A stretch of 40,143 nucleotides of DNA from an uncultured Craurococcus sp. (GTDB taxonomy: Bacteria; Pseudomonadota; Alphaproteobacteria; Acetobacterales; Acetobacteraceae). Made by a program: the position numbers and the translations under genes. The notes below the pieces were generated by a model. That model was given only the letters and a program-made list of their open reading frames with translations, was not told the origin of the DNA and ran no database searches. The stretch spans positions 1-40,143 of the forward strand of contig CADCTD010000164.1 of NCBI GenBank assembly GCA_902805545.1, read 5' to 3'. Positions 33,716 to 40,143 of the stretch are shown piece by piece. Position 1 is the stretch's first letter, and each line of letters begins with the position of its first letter.

Positions 33716-34180
33716 TCAGCCGCGCCGCGGCCTGTCGTGCCGGGCGAGGATGGCGCGGAGCAGGTTCTTGATCGCCTCCGCCTCGGCGGGCGGGTGGCGG
33801 GCGAGCAGCTCCGCCTCATGCGCCTTGGCGGCCAGCGCCAGGTCCTCCGCCGTCGCCCGCCCGGCCGCGGTGAGGCAGACCCGCACCACGCGCCGGTCCC
33901 GCTGGTCCGGGCTGCGGGCGACCAGGCCGGCGCGGACCATGCGGTCGAGCAGCTTGGTCATGGTCGGCTGCTGCAGCAGGCAGGTCTCGGCAAGGCCGGT
34001 GACCGTCTCGCCCTCGCTGCCCATGAGGCTGCTCAGCACGCGCCACACCGCGACGGAAATGCCACGGCGGCGCAATTGCTCGTGGAATTCGCTGGAAACC
34101 TGGTGTGCGGCCCGCGCGAGCAGATACACCAGGTAGTCATCGATGAAGCGAACCCCAGAGGGCTGGGAGGGGATTTCCAT
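33716..34180 (-). CDS. MarR-family transcriptional regulator
   Basis: The 154-residue product has the winged-helix MarR fold. N-terminal helices (FIDDYLVYLLARAAHQVSSEFHEQL) are followed by the recognition region (GISVAVWRVLSSLMG, LAETCLLQQPTMTKLLDRMVRAGLV) and the wing SPDQRDRRVVRVCLTAAG with the typical DxRxxxVxLT motif. It diverges from the nicX-like operon. In Pseudomonas putida the nicotinate regulator NicR is also a MarR protein controlling nic genes, so a repressor role here is a reasonable inference. The start at 34180 gives a typical length, while the in-frame ATG at 34279 would add 33 residues of poor quality. A candidate operator lies at 34255-34277. Confidence 0.88.
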   Translation of the reverse strand: MEIPSQPSGVRFIDDYLVYLLARAAHQVSSEFHEQLRRRGISVAVWRVLSSLMGSEGETVTGLAETCLLQQPTMTKLLDRMVRAGLVARSPDQRDRRVVRVCLTAAGRATAEDLALAAKAHEAELLARHPPAEAEAIKNLLRAILARHDRPRRG

Positions 34181-34254
34181 ATCGGTATCGCGGCGCCATT
34201 CCAGGGCTTTCGATACGATAGCAAATCCTGTGAGGAAAATCTTCGAAATAATAC

Positions 34255-34277
34255 GACTTAGCGACGAGTGCCAAGTC
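34255..34277. promoter_or_regulatory. Candidate MarR operator between divergent genes
   Basis: GACTTAGC (34255-34262) and GCCAAGTC (34270-34277) form an 8-bp inverted repeat with one mismatch and a 7-base spacer. It lies 41 bases upstream of the nicX-like start. On the minus strand it overlaps a TTGGCA ... TATTAT promoter-like pair (34274-34248, spacing 15) for marR, so autoregulation is plausible. The whole 34181-34318 region is clearly AT-richer than its surroundings. Confidence 0.4.
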
Positions 34278-34318
34278 ATTCAAATTGCGTGACAGAGTCC
34301 GTAAGGTTTAGGAGGATC

Positions 34319-35371
34319 ATGCTCGCCGATCGGATCGAAGCACCCTGGATCGAGGCCTTCGAGGCCGTGCTCCGCCTCTGCGGCGCCGGGCCGGGCCTGC
34401 CCCTCTGCCTGCTCGGGGAGAGCCAGTCCCGCGCCCTCAACCTCGACCTCGCCGAGCTCGCCGCGCTCCGCCTCGGCTGCCGGCCCTTCCGCTGCATCCT
34501 GCCGACGCAGCCCTCCACCGCCCCGGTGCCGGTGCGCTCGACCGGCGCCTCCCGCGCCATCGGCGGGCACCCCGGGGTGATGGCGGCGCTGGCCGCGGCG
34601 CCGCTGATCCTCGACCTGACGGTGGAGGGGCTGCTGCACGCGCCGGAGCTTCCCGCCATCCTCAAGGCGGGCAGCCGGGTGCTGATGGTCTCGAACGAGC
34701 ATCCGGAGGTGCTCGCCCGCCTCGTCCCCCGCCCCGAGGACGAGGCGCCGGTGAAGGCCGCGGTGAAGCGCGCCCGCGCCGCCCGGCACATGCATGTCAC
34801 CTCCGCCGCCGGCACCGACCTGCGGATCGTGATGGAGGGGGCCGCGGTCGCCGGCGTCTGGGGCTGGACCGACCGGCCAGGCACCGTCGCGCACTGGCCG
34901 GGCGGCATCCTCGTGGCCTTCCCGCGCGCCGGCAGCGTCGAAGGAACGCTGGTGCTGGATGCGGGCGACGTGAACCTGACCTTCAAGCGCTACCTCGAGC
35001 GCCCCATCCACCTCACCCTTGCGGACGACCACATCACCGCCATCGAAGGCGAGGGGGGCGATGCCGAGATGATGCGCCGCTACCTCGCCGCCTTCGCGGA
35101 GCATGAGGGGGGCGGCCGCGCCGCCTATGCCGTCTCCCATGTCGGCTGGGGCCTCAACCCGCGCGCCCGCTACGAGGCGCTGGCCTTCTACGACCGGCGC
35201 GACACCAACGGCACGGAGCTGCGCGCCTTCGCCGGCAATTTCCTGTTCTCGACCGGCGCCAACGAATTCGCCGGCCGCTTCACCGAGGGGCATTTCGACA
35301 TCCCCGTCCGCAACTGCACCATCGCCCTCGACGGAGAGAGGGTGGTGGAGGAAGGAAGGCTGCTGCCATGA
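34319..35371 (+). CDS. 2,5-dihydroxypyridine 5,6-dioxygenase-like protein (NicX family)
   Basis: The 350-residue product closely resembles NicX, the Fe(II) extradiol dioxygenase that opens 2,5-dihydroxypyridine to N-formylmaleamate in nicotinate catabolism. The fold is also related to M29 aminopeptidases. Shared elements are AHWPGGILVAFPRAGSVEG, GTLVLDAGDVNL, YAVSHVGWGLNPRA, AFAGNFLFSTGANEF and HFDIPVRNCTI. His274 (in SHVGWG), His325 and Asp327 (in GHFDIP) occupy the metal-ligand positions known for the Pseudomonas enzyme. An excellent TAGGAGG lies just before the ATG. It heads an operon of four genes with overlaps of 4 bases or gaps of 4 bases. The exact substrate may differ from 2,5-dihydroxypyridine. 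Confidence 0.85.
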   Translation: MLADRIEAPWIEAFEAVLRLCGAGPGLPLCLLGESQSRALNLDLAELAALRLGCRPFRCILPTQPSTAPVPVRSTGASRAIGGHPGVMAALAAAPLILDLTVEGLLHAPELPAILKAGSRVLMVSNEHPEVLARLVPRPEDEAPVKAAVKRARAARHMHVTSAAGTDLRIVMEGAAVAGVWGWTDRPGTVAHWPGGILVAFPRAGSVEGTLVLDAGDVNLTFKRYLERPIHLTLADDHITAIEGEGGDAEMMRRYLAAFAEHEGGGRAAYAVSHVGWGLNPRARYEALAFYDRRDTNGTELRAFAGNFLFSTGANEFAGRFTEGHFDIPVRNCTIALDGERVVEEGRLLP

Positions 35372-36150
35372 CCGAGGCCCCGATCCCTGCCTGGCAGGAG
35401 CATGGCGAGGGCCGCCGCGCCATCGTGCTGCTGCACGGGCTCGGCGGGAATGCCGGGCTCTGGGGACCGACGCTGCCCGTGCTCGCCGACTACCGCGTCC
35501 TGGCCTGGGACATGCCCGGCTACGGCGCCTCGGCACCGGTGGAGCCGGGCTTCCCGGCGCTGGCCGCCGCGCTCGCCCGCATGATGGATGCGGCCGAGCT
35601 GGAGCGCGCCGACCTCGTCGGCCACTCGATCGGCGGGATGGTGGCGCTGGAATTCGCGCTCACCTGGCCCGAGCGGGTGCGCAGCCTCACCCTCTATGCC
35701 AGCCCGCCGGCCTTCGGCGGGCGCGACCCGGCCTTCCGCGAGCGCTTCCTCGCCGACCGGCTGGCGCCGCTCGAGGCCGGGCACAGCCTCGGCGACATCG
35801 CCGGGCGGGTGGTCGGCCCGCTGCTCGGCGATGCGCCGGACCCGCGAGCGGCGCCGGCCGCCATCGCCAGCATGGCCGCCGTGCCGGAGGCGGGCTACCG
35901 CGCGGCGCTCGCCACCCTCGTCACCTTCGACCGCCGCGCCGATCTGGAGAGCCTCGACATGCCCTGCCTCGTCCTGGTCGGGGAGGCGGATCCGCTCGCC
36001 CCCTTCCACGTCATGCACATGACGGCGAGCGCCATCCCCGGCGCGCGGATGGCGATCATCGCCGATGCCGGGCACCTCGCCCATCTCGAGCGGCCGGCCG
36101 ACTTCAACGCCATGCTCACCAGCTTCCTCGACCGCGTCGGGGAGGGCTGA
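35368..36150 (+). CDS. Alpha/beta hydrolase, NicD-like
   Basis: The 260-residue product has the catalytic triad Ser87 (GHSIGG nucleophile elbow), Asp208 (VGEADPLAP) and His236 (AGHLAH). The oxyanion-hole motif LLHGLGGNAGLWG is present near residues 23-35. It resembles 3-oxoadipate enol-lactonase and other small hydrolases by sequence. Position matters: it overlaps the nicX-like stop by four bases (ATGA). In the nicotinate pathway the NicX product N-formylmaleamate is hydrolysed by NicD, an alpha/beta hydrolase, to maleamate and formate. So N-formylmaleamate deformylase or a close analogue is the likeliest role, from context rather than from specific residues. Confidence 0.82.
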   Translation: MTEAPIPAWQEHGEGRRAIVLLHGLGGNAGLWGPTLPVLADYRVLAWDMPGYGASAPVEPGFPALAAALARMMDAAELERADLVGHSIGGMVALEFALTWPERVRSLTLYASPPAFGGRDPAFRERFLADRLAPLEAGHSLGDIAGRVVGPLLGDAPDPRAAPAAIASMAAVPEAGYRAALATLVTFDRRADLESLDMPCLVLVGEADPLAPFHVMHMTASAIPGARMAIIADAGHLAHLERPADFNAMLTSFLDRVGEG

Positions 36151-36154
36151 GGCC

Positions 36155-37396
36155 ATGGCCGCCCCGATCTTCGACCCCGCCGCCTTCCGCCTGACGCCGG
36201 AGGAGGCCGCGCTCACCGCCATGGCGCGCGACTTCGGCGAGGGCGTGCTCGCCCCGCGCGCCGCCCGCTGGGACCGCGAGGCGCGCTTCCCGACCGACAA
36301 CTACCGGGACATGCGGGCCAATGGCCTGCTCGGCCTCTGCATCCCGCGCGACGAGGGCGGGATGGGCGCCGGCTTCCGCGCCTACTGCCTCGCCGCGGCC
36401 GAACTCGGCCGGTTCTGCGGCGCGACCGCGCTCACCTGGAACATGCATGTCTGCTCGACGCTCTGGAGCGGTCCGCTGAGCGACGACCTCGAGCTGGAGC
36501 CGGTCCTGCGCGAGGCCCATCGCGCCGCCCGCCGGCTGCACTACCGCCGCATCCTCGAGGAGGGCGCGGTCTACTCGCAGCCTTTCTCCGAGGGTGGCGC
36601 GGCATCGGCCGGCACCGCGGCCTTCGGCACCGTGGCGCGGCCCGTCCCGGGCGGCTGGCGGATCACCGGGCGGAAGATCTTCGCCAGCCTCGCCGGCCAT
36701 GCCGACTACTACGGCATCCTCTGCACCGAGCAGCGCGAGGGCGAGGCGCCGCTCTCCCGCCGCGACACGCTCTACCTCGCCGTGCCGCGCGAGGCGCCCG
36801 GCGTCTCGGTGATCGGCGAGTGGGACCCGCTCGGCATGCGCGGCACCGTCTCGCGCACGCTGGTCTTCGGCGACGTGCTGGTCGGGCCGGAGGCGGCGCT
36901 GATGCCGCCCGGCCTCTACATGCAGGCGGCCAGCCGCTGGCCGCACATGTTCCTGACGCTGAGCCCGACCTATATGGGCATCGCCCAGGCCGCCTACGAC
37001 TTCACCATCGCCTATCTGCGCGGCGAGGTGCCGGGGATGCCGCCGGTGAAGCGGCGGATGTACGCTACCAAACAGATCGCCGTCGCCGAGATGCGTATCA
37101 CGCTCGAGCAGACCAAGGCGATCTGGTTCCAGGCGATCACCGAGGCTGGCCCCGACCCTTCGCCGGAACAGGTGCAACGCGCCTGGGCCGCGCAGTACAG
37201 CGTGATGGAGAATGCCGCCGCCGTTGCCGCCAAGGCTGTCCGCACCTGCGGCGGCCAGGCCATGCTGAAGTCGCTCCCGCTCGAACGCCTCTACCGCGAC
37301 GCGCGTTGCGGGTCCCTCATGCTGCCCTGGACAGCGGAACTCTGCGTCGACCGGCTCGGCCGGGACTGCCTGTACGAGAAAGGCGAGACTGATTGA
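36155..37396 (+). CDS. Acyl-CoA dehydrogenase-family flavoprotein with atypical catalytic loop
   Basis: The 413-residue product has the acyl-CoA dehydrogenase layout. An N-terminal helical domain (LTPEEAALTAMARDFGE) comes first. The middle beta domain follows (WRITGRKIFASLAGHADYYGIL, WDPLGMRGTVSRTLVFGDVLVG), then the C-terminal helices (RTCGGQAMLKSLPLERLYRDARCGSLM). The usual catalytic segment YEGT is replaced by LPWTAEL with Glu395 near the expected position, as in a subset of distant relatives. It may thus act as a dehydrogenase on an unusual substrate or as a flavin monooxygenase-type relative. ATG at 36155 follows the hydrolase stop by 4 bases. The stop overlaps the ligase start. Confidence 0.82.
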   Translation: MAAPIFDPAAFRLTPEEAALTAMARDFGEGVLAPRAARWDREARFPTDNYRDMRANGLLGLCIPRDEGGMGAGFRAYCLAAAELGRFCGATALTWNMHVCSTLWSGPLSDDLELEPVLREAHRAARRLHYRRILEEGAVYSQPFSEGGAASAGTAAFGTVARPVPGGWRITGRKIFASLAGHADYYGILCTEQREGEAPLSRRDTLYLAVPREAPGVSVIGEWDPLGMRGTVSRTLVFGDVLVGPEAALMPPGLYMQAASRWPHMFLTLSPTYMGIAQAAYDFTIAYLRGEVPGMPPVKRRMYATKQIAVAEMRITLEQTKAIWFQAITEAGPDPSPEQVQRAWAAQYSVMENAAAVAAKAVRTCGGQAMLKSLPLERLYRDARCGSLMLPWTAELCVDRLGRDCLYEKGETD

Positions 37397-38865
37397 TCTG
37401 CCGTATCATCCTGCGTCATGCCGAACACAGGCCCCATGCCGTTGCGCTGACCTTTGGTGAGGAGCGGATCACCTATGCCGGGCTCGCCCGCCGCATCCGC
37501 GCCGCGGCCGCCATGCTGGAGGAGCAGGGCTACGGCCATGGCGACTGCATCGCCTATCTCGGCCAGAACCATCCGAGCCAGCTCGTCCTGGCGCTCGCCT
37601 GCGCCGGGCTCGGCTGCCTGTTCCTGCCGCTGAACTGGCGCCTGGCGCCGCCCGAGCTGCGCCATATCCTCGACGATTCCGGCGCCGCCGCGCTCTTCGC
37701 CCTGCCGGAGACGGCGGCCCTCGCCCGCCGCGCCGCGCCGAAGGGGTGCCCCGTCCTCGACGCCGCCGGCGCCTGGCCCGAGGCGGCGGGCCCCGCCGGC
37801 ATGGGCATCACGCTGCTGACCGAGATGGAGGACCCGATGCTGCTGGCCTATACCAGCGGCACGACCGGCCATCCGAAGGGCGTCGCGCTCGACCATGGCG
37901 CAGTGATGACCAACGCCATCAACAGCCAGCACATGCATGCGCTGACCGAGGCGGACCGCGTGCTGACGGTACTGCCGATGTTCCATCTCGGCGGCCTCAA
38001 CATCCAGACCCTGCCGGCGCTGCTCTTCGGCGCCGAGGTGGTGCTGCTGCCGCGCTTCGAGCCGGAGGCCTTCTTCGAGGCCTGCGCCCGGCTGCGGCCG
38101 ACGCTGAGCCTGGTGGTCCCGGCGGTGATGCAGGCGCTGGTCGAGCACCCGCTGTGGAAGACGGCCGACCTCTCCAGCCTGCGCGCCGTCGGCGCCGGCT
38201 CCTCCGAGGTGCCGCTGCCGCTGATCGAGGCCTTTCATGCCCGCGGCATCCCCGTGCAGCAGGTCTATGGCGCGACGGAGACCGGGCCGATCGCCATCTA
38301 CCAGACGCGGGCGGAGGCGCTCACACATCCCGGTTCCATCGGCTTCCAGGCGCTGCACGGCGTCGCGCGCATCGTCGATGCGGAGGGCGAGCCGCTGCCG
38401 CCCGGCGACGTCGGCGAGATCGAGGTGCGCGGCGCGCATGTCGCCCGCGGCTACTGGAATGCGCCGGAGGAGACGGAGGAGTCCTGGCGCGAGGGCTGGT
38501 TCGCCACCGGCGACCTCGGCTGGCGCGATGCGGAGGGGCGCTTCTGGTTCGCTGACCGGCGCAAGCACCTCATCATCTCGGGCGGCGAGAACATCTATCC
38601 GGCGGAGGTGGAGCGCGTGCTCCGCACCGCGCCGGGCGTGCTGGAATGCGCCGTCTGCGGCCGGCCCGACCCGCGCTGGGGCGAGGTGCCGGTCGCCGTC
38701 GTGGTGCCCGGCCCCGGCTTCGACGCGGCGCGGATGCTGGCGCATTGCGAGGACCGGCTCGCCCGCTTCAAGCACCCGCGTGCGGTGGTGACGGTGGAGG
38801 CGCTGCCGCGCACCGCGCTCGGCAAGATCCAGCTGGAGGCGTTGCGACAGCTGGCACGGGGCTAG
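37393..38865 (+). CDS. Acyl-CoA ligase (AMP-dependent synthetase, class I adenylate-forming)
   Basis: The 490-residue product activates a carboxylic acid to its CoA thioester through an acyl-adenylate. The P-loop is YTSGTTGHPKG (residues 153-163). VYGATETGP (A5), WFATGDLGWRD with the hinge FADRRKHLIISGGENIYPAEVE (A8), and the C-terminal Lys in RTALGKIQLE (A10) follow. It resembles medium-chain or aromatic acid CoA ligases. The start is TTG at 37393, overlapping the acyl-CoA dehydrogenase stop (TTGA), with AAAGGCGAG upstream. It is the last gene of the nicX-like operon and ends tail to tail with the sugar transferase in a shared CTAG (38862-38865). Confidence 0.87.
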   Translation: MICRIILRHAEHRPHAVALTFGEERITYAGLARRIRAAAAMLEEQGYGHGDCIAYLGQNHPSQLVLALACAGLGCLFLPLNWRLAPPELRHILDDSGAAALFALPETAALARRAAPKGCPVLDAAGAWPEAAGPAGMGITLLTEMEDPMLLAYTSGTTGHPKGVALDHGAVMTNAINSQHMHALTEADRVLTVLPMFHLGGLNIQTLPALLFGAEVVLLPRFEPEAFFEACARLRPTLSLVVPAVMQALVEHPLWKTADLSSLRAVGAGSSEVPLPLIEAFHARGIPVQQVYGATETGPIAIYQTRAEALTHPGSIGFQALHGVARIVDAEGEPLPPGDVGEIEVRGAHVARGYWNAPEETEESWREGWFATGDLGWRDAEGRFWFADRRKHLIISGGENIYPAEVERVLRTAPGVLECAVCGRPDPRWGEVPVAVVVPGPGFDAARMLAHCEDRLARFKHPRAVVTVEALPRTALGKIQLEALRQLARG

Positions 38866-39452
38866 TCCGCCTCGCCGCGGAAGGCCGGCATCGTGGCATG
38901 GCCCGGCGCGGTGGCGCCGCGGCCGCGCAGCACCAGCTGGGCGCAGCGCAGCATGAGCGCGAGGTCGCCGCCGAGGCTCTGCCGCGCTGCATAGCGCGCA
39001 TCGAGGGCGAGGCGCGGCCCCCAGGGCAGCGCATTCCGCCCCGCCGCCTGGGCGAGGCCCGCCAGCCCCGGCCGCACGCGGAGCCGCATCGCCTGCGCCG
39101 GGCTGAACAGCGGCGTATAGGCCATCGGCAGCGGCCGCGGCCCGACCAGGCTCATCTCCCCGCGCAGCACGTTGAGCAACTGCGGCAGCTCGTCGAGCGC
39201 GCTCGCCCGCAGCCATCGCCCGAAGCGCCCGAGCCGCTGCGCATCGCTGCCGGGCCCTGCGGCCATGCTGCGGAATTTCAGCAGGGTGAAGGGCCGCCCG
39301 CCCTGCCCCGCCCGCTCCTGCCGGAACAGCACCGGCCGGCCGAGGCTCGCCCCCACGGCGAGCGCCACCAGCCCCAGCAGCGGCGCCAGCAGCAGCAGGA
39401 GGATGCCGGCGCCGGCCAGGTCGAGCAGCCGCTTGCCGCCGCGCTCATACAT
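38862..39452 (-). CDS. Small polyprenyl-phosphate sugar phosphotransferase (bacterial sugar transferase)
   Basis: The 196-residue product is a monotopic phosphoglycosyltransferase of the PglC size class. An N-terminal re-entrant hydrophobic segment (about residues 10-34, LAGAGILLLLLAPLLGLVALAVG) is followed by the catalytic core FTLLKFRSM, with the Asp87-Glu88 dyad in ASALDELPQLLNVLRG and EMSLVGPRPL. It transfers a sugar-1-phosphate from a nucleotide sugar to undecaprenyl phosphate, the first step of glycan repeat or glycoconjugate synthesis. The start overlaps the upstream O-antigen ligase-like gene by 8 bases. Both genes are on the minus strand, in the order ligase then transferase. Confidence 0.88.
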   Translation of the reverse strand: MYERGGKRLLDLAGAGILLLLLAPLLGLVALAVGASLGRPVLFRQERAGQGGRPFTLLKFRSMAAGPGSDAQRLGRFGRWLRASALDELPQLLNVLRGEMSLVGPRPLPMAYTPLFSPAQAMRLRVRPGLAGLAQAAGRNALPWGPRLALDARYAARQSLGGDLALMLRCAQLVLRGRGATAPGHATMPAFRGEAD

Positions 39453-39894
39453 GCCGCGCCCGCGCCTCCACCCCGAGCGAGAGCAGCAGGCCGAGGGCGA
39501 ACCAGACCATGCGGTTGCCGAGATCGGTGGACACCATCGCCGTCAGCGCCACCGGCAGCGTCAGCGCCGCGATCCGCGCCGCCCGGCCCGGCGCCACCAG
39601 CGACGCCTGCCGCAGCGCCAGCGCCACCCCGCCGCCGAAGGCCAGCAGCCAGCAGGCGAAGCCCGGCAGCCCGGCCTCGGCCAGCATCTCCAGCGCATGG
39701 TTGTGCGGATGCAGGCTGCGGTCGTCGCCCGTGCCCGCCGCCAGGGTGAAGGCGCCGGTGCCGAGGCCGAAGGGCGCCGCCTCGCCGGCCCAGCGCAGCG
39801 CCTCGCCCCACAGCAGGATGCGCGCCGGGATCGCCTCCACCGGGTCGCCGAAGAGCCGGTCGAGGGTGCGGAGGATGGCGACCTCCTTCGGCAT
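39445..39894 (-). CDS. Short O-antigen ligase-like protein, possibly truncated or frameshifted
   Basis: From the first ATG (39894) the product is 149 residues and matches the C-terminal part of Wzy/WaaL-family proteins: LLWGEALRWAGEAAPFGLGTGAFTL, a His/Asn element HPHNHALEMLAEAG, and membrane helices LPGFACWLLAFGGGVALAL and ALTLPVALTAMVS. The HxHN region is part of the ligase and polymerase active-site loop. In frame the sequence reads sensibly further upstream (LRFWLLRRPRAALGWLAG..., a membrane helix) to a TAA at 40077-40075, but has no ATG, GTG or TTG there. An ATG at 40016 opens the neighbouring frame. A one-base frameshift near 39995-40010 would join them. Even then about 190 residues is half the usual 400. 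Confidence 0.65.
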   Translation of the reverse strand: MPKEVAILRTLDRLFGDPVEAIPARILLWGEALRWAGEAAPFGLGTGAFTLAAGTGDDRSLHPHNHALEMLAEAGLPGFACWLLAFGGGVALALRQASLVAPGRAARIAALTLPVALTAMVSTDLGNRMVWFALGLLLSLGVEARARHV

Positions 39895-40143
39895 CGCCAG
39901 CAGGAGGGCGAGGCCGCCCGCGCCGAGGAGCGCCGCGCCGGCGAGCCAGCCGAGCGCCGCCCGCGGCCGCCGCAGCAGCCAGAAGCGCAGCGCCGGCGCC
40001 CCAGCGGGCGCGTCATCGCCGCAGTGTACACCAGATCGCCACCGGGCACAGCCGCGACCCGGCGCGCGGGGGTATTATCGTCAACCAACCGTACGCTATG
40101 GCGGAAAACGGGCGGTGTTATGTCGCCTGTCGGGACACCCCGG
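39895..40143 (-). other. Upstream region of the O-antigen ligase-like gene, right edge
   Basis: In the ligase frame the stretch to 40074 is open but lacks a standard start codon. Beyond it, 40075-40143 looks intergenic with lower GC. On the minus strand TTGACG is visible near 40082, about 65 bases before an ATG at 40016, but I see no convincing -10 partner. No other gene starts here. Confidence 0.4.

Noticed and set aside
34254-34276. Sigma-54-like TGGCAC element on the minus strand upstream of marR
   Set aside because: The spacing between GG and GC is one base short of the strict -24/-12 arrangement, so I do not call it.
1-40143. CRISPR arrays, tRNA or rRNA genes, complete insertion sequences
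   Set aside because: No regularly spaced repeats, cloverleaf-forming sequences ending in CCA, rRNA-conserved stretches, or transposase-length frames with terminal repeats were seen.

Overview
The window is about 40 kb of very GC-rich, densely packed bacterial chromosome. Codon use is strongly G/C in third positions, intergenic gaps are mostly under 150 bases, and stop and start codons often overlap (ATGA, GTGA, TGATG, TTGA). Several gene types together (HrcA, the tripartite tricarboxylate transporter TctCBA plus an orphan TctC, SapC, OpgH, many oxidative catabolic enzymes) suggest an alphaproteobacterium, most likely Acetobacteraceae of the Roseomonas type. That placement is inference from gene content and style. 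I saw no rRNA, tRNA, CRISPR array, complete insertion sequence or phage module.

Region 1 (1-5.6 kb) holds the start of a gene running off the left edge, an EI24/CysZ-like membrane protein, a PfkB-family kinase of the adenosine kinase type, a secreted Gly/Met-rich repeat protein, the ribosome-associated GTPase TypA/BipA and a 62-residue unknown. Region 2 (5.6-10.4 kb) is an oxidative and hydrolytic set: a Yip1-like membrane protein and a Baeyer-Villiger monooxygenase on the minus strand, with a nitronate monooxygenase and an amidase, overlapping by ATGA, on the plus strand. A 425-base compositionally odd gap follows. Region 3 (10.8-16.4 kb) has a VWA protein overlapping a membrane-anchored J-domain protein, a 70-residue hydrophilic protein, galU and a phosphomannomutase/phosphoglucomutase (UDP-glucose and mannose-1-phosphate supply), an AIG2-like cyclotransferase and the heat-shock repressor HrcA. 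Region 4 (16.4-25.3 kb) has a GH1-like glycosidase, a SapC protein, a complete tctC-tctB-tctA operon, a convergent FMN-dependent luciferase-type monooxygenase, and a divergent overlapping pair of TIM-barrel isomerase and enolase-superfamily genes. Region 5 (25.3-33.7 kb) has a phospholipase D-like lipoprotein, the glucan glucosyltransferase OpgH, a GMC oxidoreductase, an MFS transporter, a small exported protein, an orphan TctC and a lipoprotein of unknown function.

Region 6 (33.7-38.9 kb) is the most interesting. A MarR regulator diverges from a tightly packed four-gene operon. The first gene is closely similar to NicX (2,5-dihydroxypyridine 5,6-dioxygenase) with the metal-ligand positions kept. 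It overlaps an alpha/beta hydrolase in the position expected for NicD (N-formylmaleamate deformylase). An acyl-CoA dehydrogenase with an unusual catalytic loop and an acyl-CoA ligase follow. I read this as a pyridine-ring cleavage module joined to CoA chemistry, which is not the classical nicotinate operon. The window closes (38.9-40.1 kb) with a small monotopic sugar-phosphate transferase and a short, possibly frameshifted O-antigen ligase-like gene, both in polysaccharide assembly.

Start codons were chosen by Shine-Dalgarno sequence, overlap with the upstream gene and expected family length. Promoters, operators and terminators come from visual inspection only.
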